This document shows, piece after piece, positions 1 through 8,823 of a DNA stretch of 64,000 nt. Made by a program: the position numbers and the translations under genes. The notes under the pieces are model-generated. The model was given only the letters and a program-made list of their open reading frames with translations. It was not told the DNA's origin and made no database searches. The stretch is from Gemmatimonadota bacterium (GTDB lineage: Bacteria; Gemmatimonadota; Gemmatimonadetes; Gemmatimonadales; Gemmatimonadaceae), in NCBI GenBank assembly GCA_016712265.1, contig JADJRJ010000028.1, positions 1,302,001 through 1,366,000 on the forward strand. The letters are read 5' to 3'. Numbering within the stretch: position 1 is the stretch's first letter; each line of letters starts with the position of its first letter.

Positions 1-285
1 TTGCGCCCCGGCGAGCATGATCACGCCGCGTGCGTGCCCCAGGACCACCGTTGTTCGGACATTCCTGGCGTAAAAGATGTCCTCGACCGCCATCACCTCG
101 GGCTGGCAACGGTCGATGATTGCGCGAAGGGCGGTGGAAATCTCGAGCAGCCGATGCACGAGGGCGTCTTGGGGCCGGGTCCGGATGACACCACACTCGA
201 CCAGTCGCGGGGTGGCGCGCTCGCCGAGGCGAACGAGCCCATATCCGGTGACGGCCGTCCCTGGGTCGACCCCGAGGATGAGCAC
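1..285 (-). CDS. ruvC: Crossover junction endonuclease RuvC, N-terminal part (runs off the left edge)
   Basis: RuvC is the Holliday-junction nuclease of the RuvABC resolvasome. The frame opens with a GTG at 285-283 and reads VLILGVDPGT, the family's first beta strand with the catalytic Asp at residue 7. A second acidic site lies in MAVEDIF (Glu68), followed by the YARN and GHARG blocks. About 95 residues are inside the window; the two C-terminal catalytic acids would lie outside. The GTG is chosen because it places Asp7 at the usual family position; the frame stays open upstream into yebC but has no better start. It begins 7 bp after the yebC stop, so the two are probably cotranscribed, an order seen in many bacteria (established knowledge). 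Confidence 0.93.
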   Translation of the reverse strand, partial: MLILGVDPGTAVTGYGLVRLGERATPRLVECGVIRTRPQDALVHRLLEISTALRAIIDRCQPEVMAVEDIFYARNVRTTVVLGHARGVIMLAGAQ

Positions 286-292
286 GCGTGCG

Positions 293-1039
293 TCAGTCCG
301 TGGCCGCGAGTTCCGACACGTCCATGTCGAAGTTCGCGTCGACCTTCTGCACGTCATCCAGCTCCTCGAGGCCCTCGATCAGCTTGATGAGCGATTGGGC
401 ATCGGCCCCTTCCACCCGAACGGTTTGCTTGGGAATCCAGGCGATCTCGGACTCGGTGGAGACGATGCCTTTCGCCTCGAGGGCGGTCTTCACGGCATGG
501 AAGGCGGCGACTTCGGTGGAAACAACGTACTGGTCGTCTTCGCGGGCAAAGTCGGTGGCGCCTGCTTCCAGTGCGGCCTCGAGGGTGGGGTCTTCCTGGT
601 GTTTCGTGGCGTCGAGGTAGAGCTGGCCTTTTCGCTCGAACATCCACGACACCGAGTTGGTGGCGCCCATGTTGCCACCGCCGCGCGAGAGCTTGTAGCG
701 GACCTCGGCCACGGTGCGGGTCGCATTGTCGGTCAGGGCGTGGATCATGAGGGCGACGCCCCCTGGGCCAAAGGCTTCGTACAGGACCTCGACGTAGTCG
801 ACCCCCTCGAGCTCGCCGGTGCCTTTCTTGACCGCCCGTTCGATGTTCTCCTTCGGCATCGACGCGGCCTTGGCGGTGTCAATCGCTGTGCGCAGCCGTG
901 GGTTGCCCCCCGGGTCGCCGCCGCCCTGCTTGGCCGCGACGGTGATTTCGCGGATGAGCTTGGTGAACATGGCGCCACGCTTGGCGTCGGTGGCGGCCTT
1001 GTAGTGCTTGATTTGCTTCCACTTACTGTGACCAGCCAT
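293..1039 (-). CDS. yebC: YebC/PmpR family protein (transcription/translation regulator)
   Basis: A 248-residue protein of standard family length that starts with the diagnostic MAGHSKWKQIKH and continues with the DAKRGAMFTKL block. YebC/TACO1 proteins have been described as DNA-binding regulators and, more recently, as factors that help ribosomes through proline stretches; which role applies here cannot be read from sequence. Upstream on the sense strand is a TAACTT -10-like box about 27 nt before the ATG, with a C-rich leader and no Shine-Dalgarno site. ruvC follows 7 bp downstream, placing it in a DNA-repair transcription unit. Confidence 0.95.
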   Translation of the reverse strand: MAGHSKWKQIKHYKAATDAKRGAMFTKLIREITVAAKQGGGDPGGNPRLRTAIDTAKAASMPKENIERAVKKGTGELEGVDYVEVLYEAFGPGGVALMIHALTDNATRTVAEVRYKLSRGGGNMGATNSVSWMFERKGQLYLDATKHQEDPTLEAALEAGATDFAREDDQYVVSTEVAAFHAVKTALEAKGIVSTESEIAWIPKQTVRVEGADAQSLIKLIEGLEELDDVQKVDANFDMDVSELAATD

Positions 1040-1079
1040 GCGTCGAGCGGGATGGGGAGGGGAGGAAGTTACACGTCGT

Positions 1080-1107
1080 GACGGCAGACGGCAGACGGCA
1101 GACGGCC
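1080..1107. repeat. Tandem GACGGCA heptamer array, about four copies
   Basis: Three exact GACGGCA units followed by GACGGCC fill part of the gap between yebC and the ATPase gene. The unit is the reverse complement of the TGCCGTC array at 51881-51950, so it is the same repeat family in the opposite orientation. Confidence 0.85.
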
Positions 1108-1139
1108 CGGCGGCCGCGCGGCCATTGGGCGGACGTGTC

Positions 1140-1988
1140 TCAGCCCTCTACCATATCCTCAAAGCGCAGCCACCGCTTGTAGAGGTAGAGGTCGACCCAG
1201 CCTAACGATCCTGTCCGGTGCTTGAGGAGGTGCAGCTCGGCCGCCCCGTCGATGTCCGAGGCGGCGTGATACAGCTCCTCGCGGTACAGCCCGAGGACGA
1301 CGTCGGCGTGTTGGGTGAGGGCGCCGAGAGCGCCGAGGTCGTCGAGTTGGGGCCGCGGATCCGCGCGGTCCCGAACGGGCCGCGCCAGTTGGGCGGTGAC
1401 GAGCACCGTACAACGCCGGCGCACGGCCATGGCCTTGAGCTCGCGGACGACATGGGCGATTTCCTCGTCGCGTGGGGCACGTCCCGTGGCCAGCGCCTCG
1501 ACGGGGTCGACGATGACGAGCCCGATCCCGAGTTGATCGATCAGGAGGTCCGACAGGCCGCCGACCCCATGGGGGGGGACGAACGAGAACAGGGGCGAGT
1601 GGTCGCGGAGTCGCAGGACCGCAGCGCCGACCCGCGCATGCGTTTCCTCGTCCAGGTCACCGCGGCGCAACGTGTCAGTGGAAGTCTTGGACAGGATGCC
1701 GAGGGCCCGCTCAATCAGGCGTTCCGTGTCCGCCTCGCCCGAGAAGAGCGCCACCTCGTGGCCGGCCTCCGCGGCGCGGAGGGCGACCGCCGTGGCGAAG
1801 GCACTCTTCCCGACGCCGGCGTCGCCGCAGAGGACGACGAGGTCTCCGCGCCGCGGTCCGCCACCGAGGCGGGTGTCGACACTGGGAAAGCCCGTGGAGA
1901 CGGTATCGTCGGCCGCGCCGGTCGCGTCCAGGCGCGCCAGCCAGGCGGTGGCGTCGAACGGACGCGGGCGGGGCGAGTCGTTAGGCAT
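1140..1988 (-). CDS. RecA/DnaB-fold (SF4-type) ATPase, replicative helicase C-terminal domain-like
   Basis: A 282-residue P-loop ATPase consisting essentially of one RecA-like domain. A Walker A GDAGVGKSA lies near residue 52, after a GFPSVDTRLGGGPRRGDL lead-in typical of DnaB/RadA/KaiC domains. A Walker B-like GLVIVDPVEAL and a QLARPVRDR loop follow. It lacks the N-terminal domain and full length of DnaB (about 450 aa) and the zinc finger and Lon-like domain of RadA. It may therefore be a helicase-like accessory ATPase; no substrate can be named. The ATG at 1988 overlaps the stop of the upstream small gene by 8 bp, indicating translational coupling with that partner. Confidence 0.8.
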   Translation of the reverse strand: MPNDSPRPRPFDATAWLARLDATGAADDTVSTGFPSVDTRLGGGPRRGDLVVLCGDAGVGKSAFATAVALRAAEAGHEVALFSGEADTERLIERALGILSKTSTDTLRRGDLDEETHARVGAAVLRLRDHSPLFSFVPPHGVGGLSDLLIDQLGIGLVIVDPVEALATGRAPRDEEIAHVVRELKAMAVRRRCTVLVTAQLARPVRDRADPRPQLDDLGALGALTQHADVVLGLYREELYHAASDIDGAAELHLLKHRTGSLGWVDLYLYKRWLRFEDMVEG

Positions 1989-2379
1989 CCGGCAGGGGAG
2001 CGAGCCGCTCTTCGATAGCGCGGCGTTCCTGGCGGAAGGCGGCGTCGACTGCGCGAGAACCCAGGGCAAGCAACCGATACCAGGCGGCCAGGGCCTCGAC
2101 ACGGTCGCCACGCGCGCAGGCGTCCAGCACTTGCGTGAAGGCCGAACGGGCCGGCGCGGGCAGGGCCAGCGCCTGTCCCCACTGTCGCGTGGCGGCCGCG
2201 CGTGCGCGCAGGCGCTCGCCGGACGCCCCGTCACCCAGGTCCCACAGGAGCCGCGCGGCCATCCAACTCGCCAGGGCAAGCTCGCGCTCCCCGCCGAGCG
2301 GCAGCCGATCGGCCACCGAGATGGCCGCCCGGAAACGGAACGTTGGTGGCGCGAGTGCGTATCGAGGGAGGCCGATCAC
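1981..2379 (-). CDS. Small conserved-looking hypothetical protein coupled to the SF4 ATPase
   Basis: A 132-residue, alanine- and arginine-rich, probably all-helical protein with no recognised domain. The start is set at GTG 2379-2377 because a TAGATT -10 box lies exactly 7 nt upstream, which would make the mRNA leaderless. In-frame starts further upstream would run into the promoter and start of the divergent porX-like gene. It overlaps the downstream ATPase by 8 bp. Because the pair is coupled, the protein may be a loader or partner of the ATPase, but that is inference only. Confidence 0.6.
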   Translation of the reverse strand: MIGLPRYALAPPTFRFRAAISVADRLPLGGERELALASWMAARLLWDLGDGASGERLRARAAATRQWGQALALPAPARSAFTQVLDACARGDRVEALAAWYRLLALGSRAVDAAFRQERRAIEERLAPLPDA

Positions 2380-2386
2380 GCGGCGC

Positions 2387-2392
2387 AATCTA
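2387..2392 (-). promoter_or_regulatory. TAGATT -10 box of a leaderless promoter
   Basis: On the minus strand TAGATT is followed by exactly 7 nt and then the GTG at 2379. A TTTGCC -35-like hexamer lies 17 nt upstream of the box. Transcription would start at or next to the start codon, with no room for a ribosome binding site. Confidence 0.55.
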
Positions 2393-2430
2393 CCGGAGAT
2401 CGACCACTCGGCAAACACAGCCTCCGACCC

Positions 2431-2436
2431 TACATT
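2431..2436 (+). promoter_or_regulatory. TACATT -10 box of a leaderless promoter for the porX-like gene
   Basis: TACATT is followed by 7 nt (CGAACGC) and then the ATG at 2444. No convincing -35 element and no Shine-Dalgarno site are present. It is back to back with the TAGATT box of the divergent gene. Confidence 0.55.
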
Positions 2437-2443
2437 CGAACGC

Positions 2444-4021
2444 ATGCCGCCGCTCCCCAAGCTCGGCCCGTCGTCCCGCGCCGTGTTATGGGTGGATGAT
2501 GAGGCTGACCTGCTCGAACCGCATCGCCTGTTCCTGGTGGACAAGGGGTTCGAGGTGTCGATGGCGCGCAACGCCGACGATGCCCTGGAGATGCTGCGTC
2601 GTCGCTCCTACGACCTGCTGCTCCTGGACGAGCAGATGCCGGGGCGTCGAGGGCTGGACGCCTTTCGCGATGTCCGGGAGCTGGCGCCGGCCATGCCCGT
2701 GGTGATGATCACCAAGTCCGAGGACGACGGCACATTGCGCGAAGCGTTAGGTGCGGATGTGCGGGACTACCTCGTCAAGCCGGTCAGCCCAAGGCAGGTC
2801 CTCTCGGTCGTCACGAAGGTGCTGGAGGGGCCACGCATTCGGCAGCAAGCCGTGGCCCGGGCGTTTGTGGAGCGTTTCCGGGCCCTGGAGCTCGAGCGCA
2901 GCCCGCACCTCGACTGGCGCGGGTGGATCGAGCGTTTCGATGAGTTGATGCGATGGGACGTGGACCTCACCGCTGCCGGAGAGACCGGGCTGTACGAATC
3001 GCTGCGCGGCCTCTATCCGGACATGCACCGGGAATTTGCGGCCTTCATGGCGCAGGCGTACCCCGCGTGGTTGAAGAACCTGGAGGGCGACCGTCCTCCC
3101 CTGTCGATCGATGTGGTCCCCGAGTTCGTCCTGCCCGTGCTGCAGCGGGACCGGCGTGTCGCGTTGGTCGTGGTTGACTGCATGCGACTGGACCAGTGGC
3201 GGGTCCTCGAGCCCGTGGTCAACGCGATGTTCGAGGTGGAGACGACCCACTACTACGCCGTCCTCCCGACGGCGACCCCGTACGCGCGCAACGCGCTCTT
3301 CGCCGGGCTCTTCCCGGGGGAAATCGCCGCGCGGCTCCCTGATTGGTGGGGCGAACGCGACGACGAGTCGCTCAACGCCCACGAGCGAGAACTGCTCGAG
3401 GCGCAGTTGGTTGAGCTCAAGGTGCAGGCGTCCGTGCGCTACCAGAAGATTTCCACTCCGGGCGATTCCGACGACCTCGAGCGGCACCTGGCCACAGCTA
3501 TCGGCGGCGAGGGGATCAGTGCCTTTGTCTTCAACTTCGTCGACCTCCTCACGCACGGCAGGTCGGAGTCGGCCATCCTGTATGAGGTGGCCCGTGACGA
3601 AGTCGCGTTGCGCGCCTTGACGCTACAGTGGTTCCAACGGTCGGCGCTGTATGCGTTGCTTCGGGAGGCGGCGCGCAAAAAGGTCACCGTGGTCCTGACC
3701 AGCGACCACGGGTCCATCCACTGCACCACCCCGGCGACGGTCTTCGCCCGGCGGGACGCCACGCACAACCTGCGCTACAAGTTTGGTGAGGACCTGCGGG
3801 CGGAGCGTCCCGAGTACGCCCTCCAGTTCACCAAGGAGGACATGTTGCGCCTCCCGCGACGCGGCATGGGGGCCAACACCCTGCTGGCCGTGGGGAACAC
3901 CTTCTTCGTCTACCCCACCAAGTTGCGCGAATACCAGGGTCGGTACCGTGGGTCGTTCCTGCACGGCGGGGTAACGCCGGAGGAGTGCATCGTGCCGTTG
4001 GCGCTTCTCACGCCGAGGTAG
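2444..4021 (+). CDS. porX: PorX-like response regulator with PglZ/alkaline-phosphatase-type effector domain
   Basis: A 525-residue protein close in length to Bacteroidota PorX. Residues about 13-125 are a receiver domain with acidic pocket VDDE, phospho-acceptor Asp62 in LLLDEQMPG and Lys112 in VKP. A helical linker follows. Then comes an alkaline-phosphatase-superfamily (PglZ) domain with metal-site Asp244 in VVVDCMRLDQ, a nucleophile-region threonine in PTATPYARNALFAG, TSDHGS, and a late HGG. In Bacteroidota PorX is phosphorylated by PorY, hydrolyses oligonucleotides and controls type IX secretion (established knowledge). Here its kinase and target are unknown: no PorY lies adjacent and no Por secretion genes are in the window. 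It precedes the envelope-lipid cluster by 17 bp. Confidence 0.85.
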   Translation: MPPLPKLGPSSRAVLWVDDEADLLEPHRLFLVDKGFEVSMARNADDALEMLRRRSYDLLLLDEQMPGRRGLDAFRDVRELAPAMPVVMITKSEDDGTLREALGADVRDYLVKPVSPRQVLSVVTKVLEGPRIRQQAVARAFVERFRALELERSPHLDWRGWIERFDELMRWDVDLTAAGETGLYESLRGLYPDMHREFAAFMAQAYPAWLKNLEGDRPPLSIDVVPEFVLPVLQRDRRVALVVVDCMRLDQWRVLEPVVNAMFEVETTHYYAVLPTATPYARNALFAGLFPGEIAARLPDWWGERDDESLNAHERELLEAQLVELKVQASVRYQKISTPGDSDDLERHLATAIGGEGISAFVFNFVDLLTHGRSESAILYEVARDEVALRALTLQWFQRSALYALLREAARKKVTVVLTSDHGSIHCTTPATVFARRDATHNLRYKFGEDLRAERPEYALQFTKEDMLRLPRRGMGANTLLAVGNTFFVYPTKLREYQGRYRGSFLHGGVTPEECIVPLALLTPR

Positions 4022-4038
4022 CGCGCGGCGTCGCGACC

Positions 4039-5832
4039 ATGCTGCGTCGGCTCTTTCCCTTCCTTCGTCCGCACGCCTGGCGCATGGCGGTGGCCGTGGC
4101 GTGCAACCTGGGCGCGGCCGTCCTGGACGTCTTCTCCCTGACGCTCCTCATCCCGTTCCTCGACCTGCTGTTCGGACAGCAGGCCACCGGGCGGGCCGTT
4201 AGCGACCGGTTGCAACCGCTGTTTGAGCGCATCCTCGTGGCCGACGACACGATGACGTCCCTGCGCAACATCATCGTGGTGATCCTGGCCGCGGTGGTAG
4301 CGAAGAATGCGCTGGTGTGGGTGAGCGGCCAGGTGGGTGCCAGCCTGCAAGAGTATATCACCCGCGACCTGCGGCACGCGCTCTACGCGCACCTGCAACG
4401 CCTGCCGTTGAGCTGGTTCACGCGCACGCGCGCGGGGCAGGTGCTCGCCCGGCTGTTCTCGGACACGCAGACGACCAAGCAGGTGATCACTGAGGCCGTG
4501 ACCCGCTCGATCCAGAGCGGGGCGACCATTCTGGTGTCGCTGACGTGGCTCTTCGCCACGTCCTGGCGGCTGTCGATGCTCGCCCTCGTCGTCGCGCCGC
4601 TGCTGATTGGCCTCCTGCAGCCCCTCCTGCGCAAGTTGCGAAAGGGGCACGGGCGACTGGGGAACCAGTACGGCGACCTGACCAGCACGGCGCAGGAGGC
4701 CATTAGCGGGATTCGCCTGGTGAAGGCGACGGGCGCCGAGGCGTTCGAGGTGGACCGGTTCACCGCGGCGAGCGGCCGGTACGCGAGCGGCATGGTACGG
4801 GTGGCCCGGCTGACCAACACGGCGCAGCCGATTACCGAGACGCTGGCCACGGCGATCGCAATGGTCATCCTCTGGGTTGGCGCCCGTCAGGTCCAGGCCG
4901 GGCTGTTGGATGCGTCCATGCTGATCGCCTTCCTGGTGATCGTCATGCGCATGTTGCAGCCGCTCAAGCAGCTGTCGCAGGTCCAGGCGATGGCTCAGCA
5001 GTCCCTGGCCGCCGCTGCACGGGTGTTCGAGGTCATCGATCACCCGGTGGAGCGGGACACCGGGCACAAGGACGTCGCAGCGTTTCGCGGCGAGATCGTC
5101 TTCGACCAGGTGGGGTTTGCCTATGACGGCGCCCCAGTGTTGCAAGACATCGCGTTCACGGCACGGCGCGGCGACCTTGTCGCGCTCGTGGGACCGAGTG
5201 GGGCCGGCAAGAGTACCCTGGTGGACCTGATCCCGCGCTTCCACGACGTGGGCAGCGGCCGGATCCTGCTGGACGGTGTGGACACCCGCGAACTCACCCT
5301 CCGGTCACTGCGGTCACTCACCGGGATCGTGTCACAGGACACCGTGCTCTTCAATGACACGGTGCGTAACAACATTGCCTATGCATCACCAGGCCGCTTC
5401 ACCGACGCGCAGGTGGAGGCCGCGGCCCGGGCGGCCAACGCGCACGAGTTCATCCAGGCCCTGCCCGAGGGGTATGCCACCGTGCTGGGCGAACGCGGGA
5501 CACGATTATCGGGTGGGCAACGCCAACGTCTCGCCATTGCGCGCGCCCTGTTGTCGGACCCGCCGATCCTGATCCTCGACGAGGCCACGTCGGCGCTCGA
5601 CACCGAATCCGAGCGCCAGGTGCAGGAAGCGATCGATCGGCTGCTCGCAGGTCGTACCGTGTTCGTCATCGCGCATCGCCTGTCCACGGTGACGCATGCG
5701 TCCCGCATCCTCGTGCTCGAGGGGGGGCGGGTGGTAGAGGCGGGAACGCACGCGGAGCTGGTCGCGCGGGAGGGGGGCACGTACCGGCGCCTCCACGACC
5801 TGCAGTTTGCCGCGACGCCGGCCCCGGGCTGA
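4039..5832 (+). CDS. ABC exporter, MsbA/lipid flippase type (fused membrane and ATPase domains)
   Basis: A 597-residue half-transporter. About six membrane helices occupy residues 1-310, and a C-terminal ATPase carries Walker A GPSGAGKST, signature LSGGQRQR, Walker B ILILDEATSAL and H-loop IAHRLST. The next genes are three glycosyltransferases and an LpxL-type acyltransferase, so the likely cargo is lipid A/lipooligosaccharide core. That is inferred from context, because the family also exports peptides and drugs. The ATG at 4039 is used because the protein then begins just before the first transmembrane helix. It starts 17 bp after porX, so the two may be cotranscribed. Confidence 0.88.
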   Translation: MLRRLFPFLRPHAWRMAVAVACNLGAAVLDVFSLTLLIPFLDLLFGQQATGRAVSDRLQPLFERILVADDTMTSLRNIIVVILAAVVAKNALVWVSGQVGASLQEYITRDLRHALYAHLQRLPLSWFTRTRAGQVLARLFSDTQTTKQVITEAVTRSIQSGATILVSLTWLFATSWRLSMLALVVAPLLIGLLQPLLRKLRKGHGRLGNQYGDLTSTAQEAISGIRLVKATGAEAFEVDRFTAASGRYASGMVRVARLTNTAQPITETLATAIAMVILWVGARQVQAGLLDASMLIAFLVIVMRMLQPLKQLSQVQAMAQQSLAAAARVFEVIDHPVERDTGHKDVAAFRGEIVFDQVGFAYDGAPVLQDIAFTARRGDLVALVGPSGAGKSTLVDLIPRFHDVGSGRILLDGVDTRELTLRSLRSLTGIVSQDTVLFNDTVRNNIAYASPGRFTDAQVEAAARAANAHEFIQALPEGYATVLGERGTRLSGGQRQRLAIARALLSDPPILILDEATSALDTESERQVQEAIDRLLAGRTVFVIAHRLSTVTHASRILVLEGGRVVEAGTHAELVAREGGTYRRLHDLQFAATPAPG

Positions 5833-5834
5833 CG

Positions 5835-6902
5835 ATGCGGCTCCTGTTCGTCCATGCGGCCGCAGGATGGTCCGGCCCCGCGCGCGTGTTCGCGACGGTT
5901 GCTCATGCGTTGGCGTCGCGCGGGCATGAGACGGCGGTCGCGGCCCCGGACGGGAGCGCGATGGCGCGCCTCGTGACGCGATCGGCCGCGCGGCCCTTCG
6001 CCCTGGACGCCGTGCGGCGCGCCCGCGCGGACGCGCTCCGCATCCGCGAAATCATCGAGGAACACCACAGCGACACGGTTTTCGTGCACGCAGAGGGGGA
6101 GCACTTCATGGTCGCGCATGCGCTCCGCAAGGTGGGTCGCGGGGCCCTGGTGCGACGCATCGGCGCGGGCGGGTCCCTTGAAGTCACGACACGCACCCTG
6201 CGCGCCGAGCGCTGGTGGCCCACGCGGTACCTCTCCACCAGCGAAGCTCCTCCGGCCGCGGCGACCCGGTCGGGGCTCCCGCCCGCCGTGCGTGTTGAAC
6301 TGGGTGTCGAGGTGCCCGAGGAGGCGCCTCCGCCGGTGCGCGATCCCTACGCGGTCGTCGCCTGCATCGCCGCTAACGAGGCGATTCGTCGCGCGACTCA
6401 GGTGGTTCGCGCCGTGGCCATGCTCGCGCAGCGACACGACCAGCTCCGGCTGCGGGTGATCGGGTCCGCCGCCGCCGACCCTGACCTGCACGTGCTGGCG
6501 ACCGCGCTGGGACTGGCGGGCCGCGTCGAGTGGTATCCGCAGGGATCGCGTGCCGTCGACGTGCTGGACGGGGTCAGTGCTGGATGGGTGGTGGCCGACG
6601 GCGACGATGCCGGGCTCGGCGTGTTGCACCTGATGGCGCACGGTATCGTCCCGTTGGCCGAGCGCACCCCGGTCACGGCGCGGTACCTCACCGATGGCAT
6701 ACACGGCGTGTTGCTGTCGAGCCTGCATCCGCCGACGATGGCGGCGGAGACCACGGTCCTGTTGGCCGATGCGCCGCGTCGCGCGACCATGGGGGGTGCC
6801 GGGCGCTCGCGCGTGGAGCGTGAGTTTCAGCTGCGGGAGATGTTGGCCGGCTTTGAAGGGGCGGCGCGCGCGTCCCGCGATGCTTCGCGCGTGCGCCCAT
6901 GA
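5835..6902 (+). CDS. Glycosyltransferase, GT4/GT-B type
   Basis: A 355-residue protein opening with MRLLFVHAAAGWSGPARVF, the donor-loop start of GT-B sugar transferases. A C-terminal region of the retaining GT4 form (DVLDGVSAGWVVADGDDAG, then LMAHGIVPLA) follows. The usual acidic EX7E motif is weak, so it is a divergent member. It begins 2 bp after the exporter stop and overlaps the next gene by 4 bp. Probably it adds a sugar to lipopolysaccharide core or another surface glycan; the sugar cannot be told. Confidence 0.75.
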   Translation: MRLLFVHAAAGWSGPARVFATVAHALASRGHETAVAAPDGSAMARLVTRSAARPFALDAVRRARADALRIREIIEEHHSDTVFVHAEGEHFMVAHALRKVGRGALVRRIGAGGSLEVTTRTLRAERWWPTRYLSTSEAPPAAATRSGLPPAVRVELGVEVPEEAPPPVRDPYAVVACIAANEAIRRATQVVRAVAMLAQRHDQLRLRVIGSAAADPDLHVLATALGLAGRVEWYPQGSRAVDVLDGVSAGWVVADGDDAGLGVLHLMAHGIVPLAERTPVTARYLTDGIHGVLLSSLHPPTMAAETTVLLADAPRRATMGGAGRSRVEREFQLREMLAGFEGAARASRDASRVRP

Positions 6903-7657
6903 ACGCCCCCAAGGTCGCGGTGACGGTCGTGATGGCCGCGCGCAACGAAGCCGACGAGATCGCGGCGTGCATCCTCAGTGTGTCGTGGGCCGACGAGGTG
7001 CTCGTGGTGGAGAACGACTCGACCGATGCCACGGTCGAGTGCGCGCGACGCGCGGGGGCCACCGTTTTCAGCCACCCGTTTACCACGATTGGTGCGCAGC
7101 GCAACGTCGCCATCGCCCGCGCGCGCCACCCGTGGATCCTGGTGCTCGATGCGGACGAACGCGCCACGCCCGACGTGGGTGAGGCGGTGCGACAGGCCAT
7201 CGCGCAGGATGGACCCAGCGCCTGGCGGGTTCGACGGCGCAACCTGTTCCTGGGCCGTGAGATTCGGCATGGCGGGTGGGAGAAGGATCGACCGGTACGT
7301 CTTTTTCGCCGTGAGCTGCGGTACGATGAGCGTCCGGTGCATGAACATGTGGTGGTGGATGGCCCGGTGAGCGACCTCCCGACGCCGTTGGTCCACGAAC
7401 CCTACGCGACCCTCGGGGAGTACTTCGAGAAGTTGCAGCGCTACTCTGGGTGGTGGGCTGCCCAGCAGCACGCGCGCGGACGTCGCGCGCGTCTCGTGGA
7501 CATCGTCGTGCGTCCCCCGCTGCGTTTCGTGACGATGTGGCTCGTGCGCCAGGGGTGGCGGGACGGCGCGCATGGGACCGTCCTTGCCGCGCTGGGGGCC
7601 GTCAGCGTGGCGGCCAAGTATGCGCAGCTTTGGGCCCTGGACCGCAGGGCGCGATGA
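6899..7657 (+). CDS. Glycosyltransferase family 2, WaaE/KdtX-like
   Basis: A 252-residue GT-A enzyme. VTVVMAARNEADEI starts the nucleotide-sugar fold, VVENDSTDAT is the donor-binding region, and VLDADERAT is the metal-binding DXD-type motif. The RRRNLFLGREIRHGGW and later VHEHVVV blocks are characteristic of the WaaE-like subfamily, which adds glucose to LPS inner core in enterobacteria (established knowledge for relatives). The short C-terminal helix could associate with the inner membrane. ATG overlaps the preceding gene (4 bp), and the stop overlaps the next start (ATGA). Confidence 0.85.
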   Translation: MNAPKVAVTVVMAARNEADEIAACILSVSWADEVLVVENDSTDATVECARRAGATVFSHPFTTIGAQRNVAIARARHPWILVLDADERATPDVGEAVRQAIAQDGPSAWRVRRRNLFLGREIRHGGWEKDRPVRLFRRELRYDERPVHEHVVVDGPVSDLPTPLVHEPYATLGEYFEKLQRYSGWWAAQQHARGRRARLVDIVVRPPLRFVTMWLVRQGWRDGAHGTVLAALGAVSVAAKYAQLWALDRRAR

Positions 7658-8823
7658 GGCAGCACCTGTTCCTCACGCAGGACTACGCGCCCGACCTCGG
7701 GGGCATGGCCCGGCGCCACGTGGAGCTGTGTCGCCGGTTTCCCCACGGGTCCGTCCTGGTCTCCACCGTGGCGGCGCCGGAGGCGGCGCCGTTCGACGCG
7801 CAGGAGCCGTATGCGATCGCTCGCGAGCGCTTCCCCTTCGCGCAGGCGAAGGTGTTCACGAACCAGGTGCGGTGGGCAGCGCACCTCGTGCGCCTGCTCG
7901 ATCGCGGCGTCGGTGTCGTGCACCTCGGTAACATCCGTCCGTGCGGGTATGCCGTGATGATGGCGCGTCGCATGCGAAACTTTCCGTATGTTGTCTATGT
8001 GAATGGCGGAGACCTGCTGCGGGAGGAGCGCAAGGTGGGCGAGCAGGGCATCAAGCGGTGGTCCGCGCGCGACATCCTCGGCCACGCGCGGGGGATCGTT
8101 GCCAATTCCGCCTGGACGGCTGACCTCGCGCGCCGCGTGATGCGCAGCAGCGGTGTGCGGGGGCTGCCCGAGGTGGCCGCGATTGACCTCGGGACCGATC
8201 CGGTGCACTTCCACCCCGCTCGGGACCAGGGGACGTTGCGTCGACAGCTGGGCATTGGCGGGGCGCCGCTGCTTGTCACCATTGCGCGATTGGTGCCGCA
8301 CAAGGGGCAGGACACCGTGATCGATGCCCTGCCGCACCTCGATCCCGACGTCCACTACCTGGTGGTGGGTGGCGGTGAGTATCGCGCTGCGTTCGAGGCC
8401 CGCGCGGTGGCGCGCGGCGTCGCCGGACGTGTGCATTTTCTCGGTGCCGTCTCCGACGATCTGGTCGCGGAAGCGTATGCCACGGCGTCCGTGTATGTCG
8501 GGATGTCGCGGCTGGACCACGGCATCAATGTCGAGGGGTTCGGCATTTCCTTTGTAGAGGCGTCTGCCAGTGGCGTGCCCGTGGTGGCCGGGGACTCGGG
8601 CGGTGTCCGGTCCGCCGTGCGCGATGGGGAGACGGGGCTCGTGATCGCGCCGGACGATGCGACCCTGCTCGCCGCGACGATCCGCGGGCTGTTGTCCAAC
8701 GACGCCCGCCGACGCGCGATGGGGGCGGCCGGACGCCAGGCGGCGGAAGCGCACTACAACTGGGATCGCGTCGCGCGCGAGACCCTGGCCTTTGTGGAAC
8801 GCGTCACGACGGAGGAGCGGTGA
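7654..8823 (+). CDS. Glycosyltransferase family 4
   Basis: A 389-residue GT-B transferase. The N-terminal part is MRQHLFLTQDYAPDLGGMAR. The C-terminal GT4 domain has VTIARLVPHKGQDTVIDAL and the acidic motif GFGISFVEASASGVPVVAGD, the complete EX7E-type signature of retaining enzymes. The start at 7654 is chosen because it forms an ATGA overlap with the GT2 gene and begins directly with the conserved strand. It sits mid-operon between two glycan/lipid genes, so it likely acts on the same surface glycolipid. Confidence 0.87.
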   Translation: MRQHLFLTQDYAPDLGGMARRHVELCRRFPHGSVLVSTVAAPEAAPFDAQEPYAIARERFPFAQAKVFTNQVRWAAHLVRLLDRGVGVVHLGNIRPCGYAVMMARRMRNFPYVVYVNGGDLLREERKVGEQGIKRWSARDILGHARGIVANSAWTADLARRVMRSSGVRGLPEVAAIDLGTDPVHFHPARDQGTLRRQLGIGGAPLLVTIARLVPHKGQDTVIDALPHLDPDVHYLVVGGGEYRAAFEARAVARGVAGRVHFLGAVSDDLVAEAYATASVYVGMSRLDHGINVEGFGISFVEASASGVPVVAGDSGGVRSAVRDGETGLVIAPDDATLLAATIRGLLSNDARRRAMGAAGRQAAEAHYNWDRVARETLAFVERVTTEER

